NCBI GenBank assembly: GCA_031769625.1
Contig: JAUIMM010001994.1
Location: 434,001-498,000, forward strand
DNA length: 64,000 bases
DNA from: Taudactylus pleione
Taxonomy: Eukaryota; Chordata; Amphibia; Anura; Myobatrachidae
Direction of reading: 5' to 3'
The notes below the pieces were generated by a model. That model did no database searches, was not told the DNA's origin, and saw nothing but the letters and a program-made list of their open reading frames with translations. Both the position numbers and the translations under genes were made by a program. Shown here one piece after another: positions 39,057 through 50,561 of this stretch (the first letter of the stretch is position 1; each line of letters opens with the position of its first letter).

Positions 39057-42000
39057 CTAACTTAAACAAACAATTTCTTTCCATTTCCTATGTTTCCACA
39101 ACCCCTCTGCATCCTCCCCCCCACCAGCATGCTTATCCCACATATAACATGTGTAAAGTTTCCCCAGTATCATATGAATACATTCCCTTGCATCAATATC
39201 ATCTCGTCTAAACACATAAATATTCCTAACATCCCACAAAACTTCCGAAACACATACCATAATTAGCCACAGCAACCTTTCATTCACACTACCACACGCA
39301 CCCAGCCCAAACATAGCCACCTTCCATGACATCACCTGAATCCCAGACAACTCTTTTATCAAACCACCCAAATCCTTCCACACACGCTGTGCATATGAAC
39401 AATTCCAAAACAAATGGATCACACTCTCAAAACCTCTACACCCTTCCCGTGGACACTCTTCTGACAAAACCAAATGTCTTTTCAACAGCACTTGTCTCAC
39501 AGACAACACACCATGAAGCTTCATCCATACCACCTCCCTCTGTCTATTATTCAAACCACTCACATTAATCATCTTCCATGTTCTCACACTATCTGTGGAA
39601 GTCAAACCATCAATAAGACAAACCTCCTCACGCCCCTTCAACATTTTAATAACATTCTTCCTTTCTCTGAAGTCCTTCACACTCACCCCTAATAAATCAA
39701 ATTTCCTCACAAACACTTCAATCACACTATACCAATTACACACTCTAAACGCCATTGGCACTGCATTTTCCCTGACACGCCACTTCAAGCCACACATCAT
39801 CCAACCAGCCATATATTTCATCATATAAGCAGCCTTACTATCAATCTCCATCAATCTCAAAACTTGAGCAATATAATTCAACCCAAAATACACTTCTAAA
39901 TTTGGAAACCTCATACCTCCATTCTGCCACTCTTTCATCACATGTTCACGTTTCAGACGCTCCATCTTACATCCCCAAAAGAAAAGAAACAGCATTCTAT
40001 TAATCTTCCTCACACCCCGGGAACCTGGCGGAAACACATTTGCAATATGCAATAACATAGGTAACACCACTGCTTTAATAATTAGAACCTTCCCAAACAT
40101 AGTCAATTTTCTTAAATTCCAAAAGTTAAGCTTTTTAGCCACTTTCCTCCCTACTTCATCCCAACTTTCCTTACCATTCAGACACTCATCAAAAATAACC
40201 CCTAACACCTTTATCCCACCTGACACACACTCCATCTGACTATCCCTCACACTACTGTCCCCAAACCCTTTCACTTTGGACTTGTCCCAATTAACCTTAA
40301 AGGCAGATGCCCCACAAAACAACTGTATTAATAATTTTGCTCTGTCCAAAGTAACCTTACTTCCACCCACAACAACCACATCATCCATATAAGCTAGTGT
40401 TTTCACACATCTCCCATTACTTCCAGGCACCAAAAAACCTCTAACAACCTTATCCCTACGCAACATACATAACAAAGGCTCAAGCACACAAATGAACATA
40501 ATAGGAGACAAAGGACAACCCTGACGTACCCCAGACTCAATACTAACATGCTCACTCAAATACCCATTCACCAACAATCTACTACAAGCACCTGCATACA
40601 AACATCTAATCTTATTCACAAACTCCCCAGGAAAACCCATCCGCACCAGAACATTAAACATAAATACATGAGACACTCTATCATATGCTTTTTCGAAATC
40701 AAGCGCCATCACATACATCTTCTGCTTTCTTACTAGACAATCACCTATCATATCACGCAACAACATTAAATTATCATGCATACGACGTCCTGGGACCGCA
40801 CATACCTGCTCCTCACCAATCACCTGACTAATAACCACTCTCATACGACATGCTATCAGCTTTGCAAACAACTTATAATCGGAGTTCAATAGTGTAATAG
40901 GCCTCCAATTTGCCAAACACCGCCTATCACCTTTTTTATGAATTAAAACAACCACACCTTCTTTCATAGAATCATTCATCTGGCCATTCACAAAAATATA
41001 ACGCATGACTTCAACCAAATCAACTTTCACAACATCCCACATACTCATATAAAATTCAACAGGCAAACCATCCTTACCAGGAGATTTATTCCTCCCCATG
41101 CTCTTCAATACATCTTTCACCTCATCCTCAGACATATCATTCAATAATAAATCACAATCACCCATATTGACTTTTTCACTAACAGCACTCAACACCTCAC
41201 TCTGCATATCTCCATCACCCACCTTCCATTCATACAATTTCTTATAAAATTTCTCAACCTCAAACATAACATCTTCCGCACCCACTTCCATACCACGATC
41301 ATCCAATACCACATCCATAGCCTTAGACCCTCCACATATCTTTTTGAAAAAAAACCTGCTACATCTTTCATCCTTCTCCATATGTTCAACTTTCGCACTA
41401 TATATAATCTGTCTACCCCTCTCCTCCAACATCTTATTCACCTCAAACCTCACTGCCTTAATATCATCTGCAACCTCTTGCCCCATTTCTCTCATCCTAT
41501 ACAAAAACCACAATCTCTTATTCAACCATTCATACCTATTACGCTTGCGCCGAGCCACAATATGGCCACTTCTTCTGAAAAACACACCCACTTTCATCTT
41601 CACCCATTCCCACCAATCAAGCACATTCACAAACTCACTTTTACACATCTGCCATTTAGCATAATTTTTAAAGAAATGTTTTCTAACTTGGTCATCTTCA
41701 AGCAACCGTACATTCAGCTTCCACACACCTTTCCCATGCCTCACACCATTCTTACATTCTACCTTACATATCAGACACTCATGATCAGAGTAAGACACAC
41801 TCACTTGCACAAAACTAACACACTTCAAAACTTTAGTAACAAAAACATAATCCAAACGAGACTCAATCATTCCTCTATCAGCCTTATAAGTAAATAATGG
41901 CTTACCACCAGTACACACACTTGCAGCATCCACTAAATCAAAATCCACAATCATTCTTTTTAACATATTACCAGTCACATCCACCTTACTCGTACAAACG

Positions 42001-42449
42001 CTCTGCCTTCCCTGCACCTCAATTATACAATTCATGTCACCAATCAAAATAACAGGTGTTTTACCTGGTAAAAAATATACAATCTTTTCAAACAACTCTT
42101 TGCGCTCAATCAAATTAACTGGCGCATAAACATTAATGACCCTTAATTTAATCCCTCTAAAACAAATATCAACCAAAATGCAACGACCCTGCTCAATAAT
42201 GACATAGGATTCAAAGGAAATCTCCCTACTCTGGGCTAATACCCCCACGCCATCATTTCTATTTAATGCAGAACCAGACCATATTGCAGCACCATGTGGC
42301 CATTCATCTTGTTTAGGAGCTTCACATATGCCACACTCCTGTAAACAAATTAAATCCCCCCCTTTAGCCCTAATATCTTCCAAAATTGCGGCTCTCCTGG
42401 CATTGGACTTAAATACCCTTACATTTTGGGAAATTATAGATATAGACAT
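39057..42449 (-). CDS. LINE ORF2: endonuclease-reverse transcriptase (copy 2), 1130 aa
   Basis: The protein is identical to copy 1 ORF2, with all endonuclease residues (N9, E38, D138, N140, D200, D222, H223), the reverse transcriptase aspartates (D584, D689, D690) and the C-terminal CCHC (C999, C1004, H1012, C1017). It catalyses target nicking and cDNA synthesis at the insertion site. The start is the ATG at 42449, for the same reason as in copy 1: an in-frame TGA lies just upstream of a non-ATG extension. The only coding difference from copy 1 that I noticed is silent, at 42123. An open frame of this length with every catalytic residue present suggests a potentially functional copy. Expression cannot be judged from sequence. 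Confidence 0.96.
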   Translation of the reverse strand: MSISIISQNVRVFKSNARRAAILEDIRAKGGDLICLQECGICEAPKQDEWPHGAAIWSGSALNRNDGVGVLAQSREISFESYVIIEQGRCILVDICFRGIKLRVINVYAPVNLIERKELFEKIVYFLPGKTPVILIGDMNCIIEVQGRQSVCTSKVDVTGNMLKRMIVDFDLVDAASVCTGGKPLFTYKADRGMIESRLDYVFVTKVLKCVSFVQVSVSYSDHECLICKVECKNGVRHGKGVWKLNVRLLEDDQVRKHFFKNYAKWQMCKSEFVNVLDWWEWVKMKVGVFFRRSGHIVARRKRNRYEWLNKRLWFLYRMREMGQEVADDIKAVRFEVNKMLEERGRQIIYSAKVEHMEKDERCSRFFFKKICGGSKAMDVVLDDRGMEVGAEDVMFEVEKFYKKLYEWKVGDGDMQSEVLSAVSEKVNMGDCDLLLNDMSEDEVKDVLKSMGRNKSPGKDGLPVEFYMSMWDVVKVDLVEVMRYIFVNGQMNDSMKEGVVVLIHKKGDRRCLANWRPITLLNSDYKLFAKLIACRMRVVISQVIGEEQVCAVPGRRMHDNLMLLRDMIGDCLVRKQKMYVMALDFEKAYDRVSHVFMFNVLVRMGFPGEFVNKIRCLYAGACSRLLVNGYLSEHVSIESGVRQGCPLSPIMFICVLEPLLCMLRRDKVVRGFLVPGSNGRCVKTLAYMDDVVVVGGSKVTLDRAKLLIQLFCGASAFKVNWDKSKVKGFGDSSVRDSQMECVSGGIKVLGVIFDECLNGKESWDEVGRKVAKKLNFWNLRKLTMFGKVLIIKAVVLPMLLHIANVFPPGSRGVRKINRMLFLFFWGCKMERLKREHVMKEWQNGGMRFPNLEVYFGLNYIAQVLRLMEIDSKAAYMMKYMAGWMMCGLKWRVRENAVPMAFRVCNWYSVIEVFVRKFDLLGVSVKDFRERKNVIKMLKGREEVCLIDGLTSTDSVRTWKMINVSGLNNRQREVVWMKLHGVLSVRQVLLKRHLVLSEECPREGCRGFESVIHLFWNCSYAQRVWKDLGGLIKELSGIQVMSWKVAMFGLGACGSVNERLLWLIMVCVSEVLWDVRNIYVFRRDDIDARECIHMILGKLYTCYMWDKHAGGGEDAEGLWKHRKWKEIVCLS

Positions 42450-42506
42450 CGCGCCAGGCAAATTATAAGAAAGCAGCACATTACATCATGACTACATTGC
42501 CAACAT
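42450..42506 (-). promoter_or_regulatory. ORF1-ORF2 spacer with mini-ORF (copy 2)
   Basis: This spacer is the same as in copy 1: the ORF1 stop is followed at once by ATG and a four-codon mini-ORF, then further in-frame stops before the ORF2 ATG. Reinitiation is inferred. Confidence 0.5.
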
Positions 42507-44024
42507 TCATTTCCCACTACATACATCAATAAAGGATTCAACATCACCAGTGCTCAAAAAAGGCTGAGCAGGCGAATCCCCCTGCACACCACCCTCAGTC
42601 TGAATACACTGAGCAGGCTGATCAATAGCTTCCATAGGGACTGTAGCATCAACTGTGCCAGGCAAACACCCAGCAGACTGCATGCCAGTATCTGAGACAG
42701 GCTGACCAGCCATCACCACCACCTCCTGGCTGGCTACCTCCATATCACCCTCTTCTACTGGCAGGCCTTCAAAACGATTACTTGTAGTTACTGCAACCTT
42801 CACATCCAGCCGTGGGCGCTTTAAAGCGCTACCAGTCGCTACTCCACGATTCCTATTTACAGAGGTAAAACCATCCAGATCGTCTGAACTCCTAACAGTT
42901 GCAGGACTACTTCCACAACCAGACACGGTGTCAAAATCAGATTCGGATTCACTCCAATGACATTGCAAGGATGCTGTAGCATTGCTATCAGAAGGACTTG
43001 CTGAGGTGTCTGGAAACTCTGCTATGTTAGCAGTGCCACTCAAAGCAGGAGGGGAGGAACTGACTTGTGAAACAGGGGAGACAACTTGTCCAACAACTGA
43101 AGCAGGCACATTGCCTTTCTCAGCCTCCCACACAGTCTTAAACCCATATCTTTCCACCATCTCCACTTTAAACTTAAACTGCCTCTCCTGTTCCAGCAGC
43201 TCAGCCTCATTAACAGCAGGTGTTTCAGCATTACTCTCACTCCTGTTAACTATTCCACTCCCAGAATGTGATGGTACATTAAGCTGTTCATGCAGCCTTC
43301 TCGTATCCTTAGCCATTTCCTCAGGCCCTTTAGGGCAGCTCCTCATAACATGACCAGTATCCCCACATATGTCACACTTTCGTGCCTGAGGACATTCTGC
43401 AGCTTCATGCCCAGGCAAACCACAGTTTCTGCAACATTTTCCCACACTGCAATTTTCCTTAGTATGGCCATACTTAAAGCAACTCCTGCAAAAAAAAGGC
43501 TGGTCAGGATAAAACAAGTACCCTCTAGCTCCTCCAATATTAAAGTTCCCAGGAGGGTGCATAACTCCACCAATGCCACTGGGATCCAGTCTCAAGCGTA
43601 CCCAAAATTTAGTCTTGCCGTTAAATATGCCGACATAATTTTCTAGGCGAATTCCTCCACGAACTGAAGAGCAATACCTGGACAGAAAAGCTCTAATAAT
43701 GTCTGGCTCCACAAAGGGGTTGTACATGTGCACCGTTAATGGCCTCTCTGCTCCCATAAATAAAGGCAACACCTCAATTCCATGTAATAAAGGGTCTTTT
43801 GCAAAGGTTTTAACCCTCTCAAATGCATTCAGGCAGTTCTCAGGATGGCAAAAAGTCACATCATAAATCCCAGTTGAAGGAAACTCTTGAATACAGTAAA
43901 TCTCCTCCTTACTTACCCCAGCCAGACCAACCAAAATTCTGTCCCATAAAGTACGCAGGGTTCTTCTTTGACCAGTAACCTCCTCAGCATATTTAAAGCG
44001 AATGGTATTCTTCAATCCAGACAT
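42507..44024 (-). CDS. LINE ORF1: gag-like RNA-binding protein with three CCHC zinc knuckles (copy 2), 505 aa
   Basis: This is identical in protein sequence to copy 1 ORF1. An N-terminal domain (about 1-175) is followed by three C-x2-C-x4-H-x4-C knuckles between residues 179 and 230, then a low-complexity Ser/Thr/Pro and acidic tail. The likely role is binding element RNA in the retrotransposition particle. The start is the ATG at 44024; the open frame upstream of it contains no ATG. It lies 57 bp upstream of ORF2 in the same frame. Membership in the Tx1-type ORF1 group rests on the knuckles and remembered family similarity, not on an alignment. Confidence 0.93.
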   Translation of the reverse strand: MSGLKNTIRFKYAEEVTGQRRTLRTLWDRILVGLAGVSKEEIYCIQEFPSTGIYDVTFCHPENCLNAFERVKTFAKDPLLHGIEVLPLFMGAERPLTVHMYNPFVEPDIIRAFLSRYCSSVRGGIRLENYVGIFNGKTKFWVRLRLDPSGIGGVMHPPGNFNIGGARGYLFYPDQPFFCRSCFKYGHTKENCSVGKCCRNCGLPGHEAAECPQARKCDICGDTGHVMRSCPKGPEEMAKDTRRLHEQLNVPSHSGSGIVNRSESNAETPAVNEAELLEQERQFKFKVEMVERYGFKTVWEAEKGNVPASVVGQVVSPVSQVSSSPPALSGTANIAEFPDTSASPSDSNATASLQCHWSESESDFDTVSGCGSSPATVRSSDDLDGFTSVNRNRGVATGSALKRPRLDVKVAVTTSNRFEGLPVEEGDMEVASQEVVVMAGQPVSDTGMQSAGCLPGTVDATVPMEAIDQPAQCIQTEGGVQGDSPAQPFLSTGDVESFIDVCSGK

Positions 44025-44186
44025 CCTGGCAGCCTCAAGGACTCCAAACAGCAGTAGGCAATCACAAATCAACGTCCCAGGATCCCCTAGCAAGGAGACC
44101 CTGATTCCTTCCAACCAGACCAGATGCAGCAATTACACCACACCTGGTCCTAGCCAAAATGGCCGAGGATCACATCCTGCTACATG
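44025..44186 (-). promoter_or_regulatory. 5' UTR of LINE copy 2 with YY1-like site
   Basis: This is the same 162-bp leader as copy 1, with AAAATGGCCG at 44156-44165 (plus strand). It joins host DNA at exactly the same base as copy 1. Confidence 0.55.
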
Positions 44187-45272
44187 ACATACAAAAGTAG
44201 CCATGTAACATGTGGAAGAAAGGAACAGAAATCATAAATACCATTAGGGGTAGTATAAATCATATGCCATTACAATTAAGGAGACCATTTATTTAAAAAA
44301 AATGGCTCCAGGGATCAAGGGTGCTCATGGGTCCCACTAGTATTGGTGAAGGGGGACCTGAAGATTCATTTTTTTCCCCTCAATGGGGGCCATTTTGCTC
44401 TGAGGGGATGGGGAGAAATGAGGCCTATGCCCCCAGTGCTTGTTCTACAATCACATGTCAATACAACCTGCTGCTGCACTCACCTGTTTGCACTTTTGCA
44501 TTTATAAACACTTCATATGATTCATTAAACAACTGATAAGAAGAGGAATGATCTTTTGGTGTTGCATTGTGTCTCCATGTCTTGTCTCCATTTATCTGCC
44601 TCTATTCAGGCCTAATTCTGGGACTAAACTCAAAGTCCCTGTAAAGTGGATGTATTTGCGGAGGATTGGCTAATTAAATAATGAATATATTTTATTGTTG
44701 TGTTATGATTATCCAACCCCTATGACACTTCTGCAATGCCATTTGGAAATTGTTTATCAGGTCTCCTGTTTTTACTTTTTCACACCATTGCAGGGGCAAC
44801 CACATGGATACAACTGTTGGAGGCATGAATTGCTCTCCTTTACTTCCAACAACTTGGATATTTGTTACATTTCTATATTGAGGCAAAATATGCTAGAGTA
44901 GTTCACATTTACTATTCAGAAAATTTCTGTCATTTTTTTGAAAATATATTTTAGGTGTGTAATGCTTGAATTTTCCTAATTGTTTGACTTTGGACCAGCT
45001 GGAGGCATTCATTTTCTCCATTTGCAAGAACAAGCAGTGATATGATGCATCTCGAGGTCTTTGTCTCCCTCAAGTGGGCTTCTTCAAGGAAGTGCAATGG
45101 TTATAAGCAGCAGTAGATTGTGACATCATAGAAGAATGTTGTTATATTGGCAGAATCTGCTAGCTGACTGTTTACATTCTAATGCGCCATGATGACTGCA
45201 TGGCAGCCACTCCTGAACATTCTGTGGACAGTATGAACATTCCGTAGACTCCTGAACATTCCGTAAACACTG

Positions 45273-46453
45273 TTAACATTCCAATTAAGGTTCTAGACTG
45301 TCTGATTAACTGCCGAGACAAGACATGAAGAAAGAAAGGCTGCCAGTTGGTTTGTGGATCTGGCAGAGGCTTGCAGGAGGCAGTGCATTCACAAATCATG
45401 CACCCAGAGAGAAAGAGAGGGAGGGAAAGAAGTCTGCATATGTTAAATTGATAACATAGAGATGAATTGAAAAAAAAGTAATAATTCCAAGGCTCTAAAT
45501 GACATTGAAATCCTCTGCTCTCTTTTGGTAACATTAAATCAAAGAAATTAAAGTATAGATTAAAAAGGAGAAGGAAAACATGGGGGAAAATTGAACCAGG
45601 CCAAATGAAAAAACATATATAGGAGAAAAGGACACAAATACAGGGGTGCATCTGCTGTTTGGTTTGGAGTTGCAGTGCTGTCTCCTAGATTCCATGCTCC
45701 TAATTTCCTGCTGCAGTTTCTAACTACCAGCCCAAGCTCTGACCCAGTGAGCTGACCATACTTGAGAACAAAGCATAAATAATCTTTTTATAAACCACTT
45801 TATATCAAGTACCATTATAAATCAATGTATATGTGTTTACATTTATAATACTTACCATATGCTAAGCATCATATATTTAATCTTTTAAAGTCAACTAAGT
45901 GGGCAAACAGTGCAAATATTACTTCATTTACACTTAAAATGTACCAGCTGCAACATAATTTGAATATATGCAAAATATTTTGCAGCTAAACTTTATGCTT
46001 ATCAATGAAGTAATGTGTGCGCTATCTATCTGCTTAGTTAACATTTAAGCATTGAATTACTGGTGATTAGCATATGATAAGTACTGCAAATTCTAATATA
46101 TATATATATATATATATACATGTATTTAATTTTTATTTAAAAAATTGCTCTCCCTAATTGTAATAGTATATGATTTAAACTACCCATTGTGTTCATCAGC
46201 AATTCTCAATGTCTCTCTATGTGAGGTAGCTGCTTGTGTCTGATAAGTACCAAATCAGAAGCGCAGCCCCCAAGCTTTGAGACATAAGAGAGCCTGAAGA
46301 CCCTGAATCTAAGGTGCACCCTGGTGCTCTGTGATGATGGGTCTTTGGCTTTTGTGGGTTAAAGAGAAATGGTGCTTATTTGCACAGCATGCTTTTACAC
46401 TCTCCTGGGTGACTGGAGCATACATCTATGGCTTCTGTAAAAAATAGAAATAA

Positions 46454-46496
<43 letters not shown>

Positions 46497-47928
46497 ACCT
46501 GTGATTTTCTTGAGGTTGTGGTTATGCACTACAGCGCTGTCTAGAACTAAGGCTTCCCTGTATTGGATCATGGTAGATTTTTCCACAGTACCAATCAAAA
46601 CCTATTGGCTGCAGCAGTACAGCTTCATGCCATTAGGCCTGAAGTGACCTATGGGAGTGCTCCAATCATTCAAGAAACTGCAAAAATGCACTGGGCACAG
46701 GAGCCTCATTTCTCCCCATCAAGTCAGAACCATGAAGCCCATCTTTGACATCCATGGCACCAAAAGGCTCCTTAGAATACAAGGGTCTGCAGGCTCTCAT
46801 CCAACACTAGGCTTGAGAACAAACTCCAACTTTATTACATCACATACAAAAGTAGCCATGTAACATGTGGAAGAAAGGAACAGAAATCATAAATACCATT
46901 AGGGGTAGTATAAATCATATGCCATTACAATTAAGGAGACCATTTATTTAAAAAAAAATGGCTCCAGGGATCAAGGGTGCTCATGGGTCCCACTAGTATT
47001 GGTGAAGGGGGACCTGAAGATTCATTTTTTTCCCCTCAATGGGGGCCATTTTGCTCTGAGGGGATGGGGAGAAATGAGGCCTATGCCCCCAGTGCTTGTT
47101 CTACAATCACATGTCAATACAACCTGCTGCTGCACTCACCTGTTTGCACTTTTGCATTTATAAACACTTCATATGATTCATTAAACAACTGATAAGAAGA
47201 GGAATGATCTTTTGGTGTTGCATTGTGTCTCCATGTCTTGTCTCCATTTATCTGCCTCTATTCAGGCCTAATTCTGGGACTAAAGTCAAAGTCCCTGTAA
47301 AGTGGATGTATTTGCGGAGGATTGGCTAATTAAATAATGAATATATTTTATTGTTGTGTTATGATTATCCAACCCCTATGACACTTCTGCAATGCCATTT
47401 GGAAATTGTTTATCAGGTCTCCTGTTTTTACTTTTTCGCACCATTGCAGGGGCAACCACATGGATACAACTGTTGGAGGCATGAATTGCTCTCCTTTACT
47501 TCCAACAACTTGGATATTTGTTACATTTCTATATTGAGGCAAAATATGCTAGAGTAGTTCACATTTACTATTCAGAAAATTTCTGTCATTTTTTTGAAAA
47601 TATATTTTAGGTGTGTAATGCTTGAATTTTCCTCATTGTTTGACTTTGGACCAGCTGGAGGCATTCATTTTCTCCATTTGCAAGAACAAGCAGTGATATG
47701 ATGCATCTCGAGGTCTTTGTCTCCCTCAAGTGGGCTTCTTCAAGGAAGTGCAATGGTTATAAGCAGCAGTAGATTGTGACATCATAGAAGAATGTTGTTA
47801 TATTGGCAGAATCTGCTAGCTGACTGTTTACATTCTAATGCGCCATGATGACTGCATGGCAGCCACTCCTGAACATTCTGTGGACAGTATGAACATTCCG
47901 TAGACTCCTGAACATTCCGTAAACACTG
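45273..47928 (+). repeat. Array unit U14 (type A)
   Basis: This is a 2656-bp copy with TA tracts of 11 and 16. It has the AAAACATGGGG variant near 45578, as in U11, U19 and U20. Private changes lie at 46129 (T to A in the T-rich run) and 46797 (C to T). Confidence 0.95.
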
Positions 47929-48751
47929 TTAACATTCCAATTAAGGTTCTAGACTGTCTGATTAACTGCCGAGACAAGACATGAAGAAAGAAAGGCTGCC
48001 AGTTGGTTTGTGGATCTGGCAGAGGCTTGCAGGAGGCAGTGCATTCACAAATCATGCACCCAGAGAGAAAGAGAGGGAGGGAAAGAAGTCTGCATATGTT
48101 AAATTGATAACATAGAGATGAATTGAAAAAAAAGTAATAATTCCAAGGCTCTAAATGACATTGAAATCCTCTGCTCTCTTTTGGTAACATTAAATCAAAG
48201 AAATTAAAGTATAGATTAAAAAGGAGAAGGAAAGCATGGGGGAAAATTGAACCAGGCCAAATGAAAAAACATATATAGGAGAAAAGGACACAAATACAGG
48301 GGTGCATCTGCTGTTTGGTTTGGAGTTGCAGTGCTGTCTCCTAGATTCCATGCTCCTAATTTCCTGCTGCAGTTTCTAACTACCAGCCCAAGCTCTGACC
48401 CAGTGAGCTGACCATACTTGAGAACAAAGCATAAATAATCTTTTTATAAACCACTTTATATCAAGTACCATTATAAATCAATGTATATGTGTTTACATTT
48501 ATAATACTTACCATATGCTAAGCATCATATATTTAATCTTTTAAAGTCAACTAAGTGGGCAAACAGTGCAAATATTACTTCATTTACACTTAAAATGTAC
48601 CAGCTGCAACATAATTTGAATATATGCAAAATATTTTGCAGCTAAACTTTATGCTTATCAATGAAGTAATGTGTGCGCTATCTATCTGCTTAGTTAACAT
48701 TTAAGCATTGAATTACTGGTGATTAGCATATGATAAGTACTGCAAATTCTA

Positions 48752-48783
<32 letters not shown>

Positions 48784-49111
48784 TTATTTTTTATTTAAAA
48801 AATTGCTCTCCCTAATTGTAATAGTATATGATTTAAACTACCCATTGTGTTCATCAGCAATTCTCAATGTCTCTCTATGTGAGGTAGCTGCTTGTGTCTG
48901 ATAAGTACCAAATCAGAAGCGCAGCCCCCAAGCTTTGAGACATAAGAGAGCCTGAAGACCCTGAATCTAAGGTACACCCTGGTGCTCTGTGATGATGGGT
49001 CTTTGGCTTTTGTGGGTTAAAGAGAAATGGTGCTTATTTGCACAGCATGCTTTTACACTCTCCTGGGTGACTGGAGCATACATCTATGGCTTCTGTAAAA
49101 AATAGAAATAA

Positions 49112-49156
<45 letters not shown>

Positions 49157-50561
49157 ACCTGTGATTTTCTTGAGGTTGTGGTTATGCACTACAGCGCTGT
49201 CTAGAACTAAGGCTTCCCTGTATTGGATCATGGTAGATTTTTCCACAGTACCAATCAAAACCTATTGGCTGCAGCAGTACAGCTTCATGCCATTAGGCCT
49301 GAAGTGACCTATGGGAGTGCTCCAATCATTCAAGAAACTGCAAAAATGCACTGGGCACAGGAGCCTCATTTCTCCCCATCAAGTCAGAACCATGAAGCCC
49401 ATCTTTGACATCCATGGCACCAAAAGGCTCCCATCCAACACTAGGCTTGAGAACAAACTCCAACTTTATTACATCATATACAAAAGTAGCCATGTAACAT
49501 GTGGAAGAAAGGAACAGAAATCATAAATACCATTAGGGGTAGTATAAATCATATGCCATTACAATTAAGGAGACCATTTATTTAAAAAAAAATGGCTCCA
49601 GGGATCAAGGGTGCTCATGGGTCCCACTAGTATTGGTGAAGGGGGACCTGAAGATTCATTTTTTTCCCCTCAATGGGGGCCATTTTGCTCTGAGGGGATG
49701 GGGAGAAATGAGGCCTATGCCCCCAGTGCTTGTTCTACAATCACATGTCAATACAACCTGCTGCTGCACTCACCTGTTTGCACTTTTGCATTTATAAACA
49801 CTTCATATGATTCATTAAACAACTGATAAGAAGAGGAATGATCTTTTGGTGTTGCATTGTGTCTCCATGTCTTGTCTCCATTTATCTGCCTCTATTCAGG
49901 CCTAATTCTGGGACTAAAGTCAAAGTCCCTGTAAAGTGGATGTATTTGCGGAGGATTGGCTAATTAAATAATGAATATATTTTATTGTTGTGTTATGATT
50001 ATCCAACCCCTATGACACTTCTGCAATGCCATTTGGAAATTGTTTATCAGGTCTCCTGTTTTTACTTTTTCGCACCATTGCAGGGGCAACCACATGGATA
50101 CAACTGTTGGAGGCATGAATTGCTCTCCTTTACTTCCAACAACTTGGATATTTGTTACATTTCTATATTGAGGCAAAATATGCTAGAGTAGTTCACATTT
50201 ACTATTCAGAAAATTTCTGTCATTTTTTTGAAATATATTTTAGGTGTGTAATGCTTGAATTTTCCTCATTGTTTGACTTTGGACCAGCTGGAGGCATTCA
50301 TTTTCTCCATTTGCAAGAACAAGCAGTGATATGATGCATCTCGAGGTCTTTGTCTCCCTCAAGTGGGCTTCTTCAAGGAAGTGCAATGGTTATAAGCAGC
50401 AGTAGATTGTGACATCATAGAAGAATGTTGTTATATTGGCAGAATCTGCTAGCTGACTGTTTACATTCTAATGCGCCATGATGACTGCATGGCAGCCACT
50501 CCTGAACATTCTGTGGACAGTATGAACATTCCGTAGACTCCTGAACATTCCGTAAACACTG
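47929..50561 (+). repeat. Array unit U15 (type A, 26-bp deletion)
   Basis: This is a 2633-bp copy with TA tracts of 12 and 17. A 26-bp deletion between direct GGCTCC repeats leaves one GGCTCC at 49426-49431. ACATCATATAC replaces ACATCACATAC near 49475. One A is lost in TTTGAAATATATT near 50231, and there is a G-to-A change at 48974. The first two changes are shared with U16. Confidence 0.95.

Larger units (their letters stand above)
38734..44186 (-). mobile_element. Tx1/L1-group non-LTR retrotransposon (LINE), copy 2, inserted in U13
   Basis: This 5453-bp minus-strand element has the same organisation as copy 1 and its ORFs encode identical proteins. From ORF2 to the 5' junction the two copies align at a constant offset of 10772. 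I noticed one silent substitution (T at 31351, C at 42123) and one A-run difference in the 3' UTR. The left host flank ends TTTGTTACAT and the right junction reads ACATGACATAC, exactly as in copy 1. If ACATG is host sequence, a 4-bp ACAT duplication is possible; otherwise one C is lost. It has 91 bp more 3' UTR than copy 1. Near identity implies recent activity or homogenisation within the array. Confidence 0.95.
37168..45272 (+). repeat. Array unit U13 (B/A mosaic), split by LINE copy 2
   Basis: This unit spans 8105 bp including a 5453-bp LINE at 38734-44186. Host DNA is 37168-38733 plus 44187-45272. TA tracts are 10 and 17. Left of the LINE it is type B (CTTGGGAAC, TTTGTTACAT) and shares the two U10 changes. 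Right of the LINE it is type A (CCCACTAGT, TATGCCCCC). It is the only unit whose markers on the two sides of the insertion point disagree. Private changes lie at 37276 (C to T), 44629 (G to C) and 44782 (G to A). Confidence 0.95.

Noticed and set aside
38729..44190. Firm target-site duplication around LINE copy 2
   Set aside because: ACAT occurs on both sides, but only four bases match and the next base differs (G versus C). The element's own 5' end may contribute it, so it is noted as possible only.
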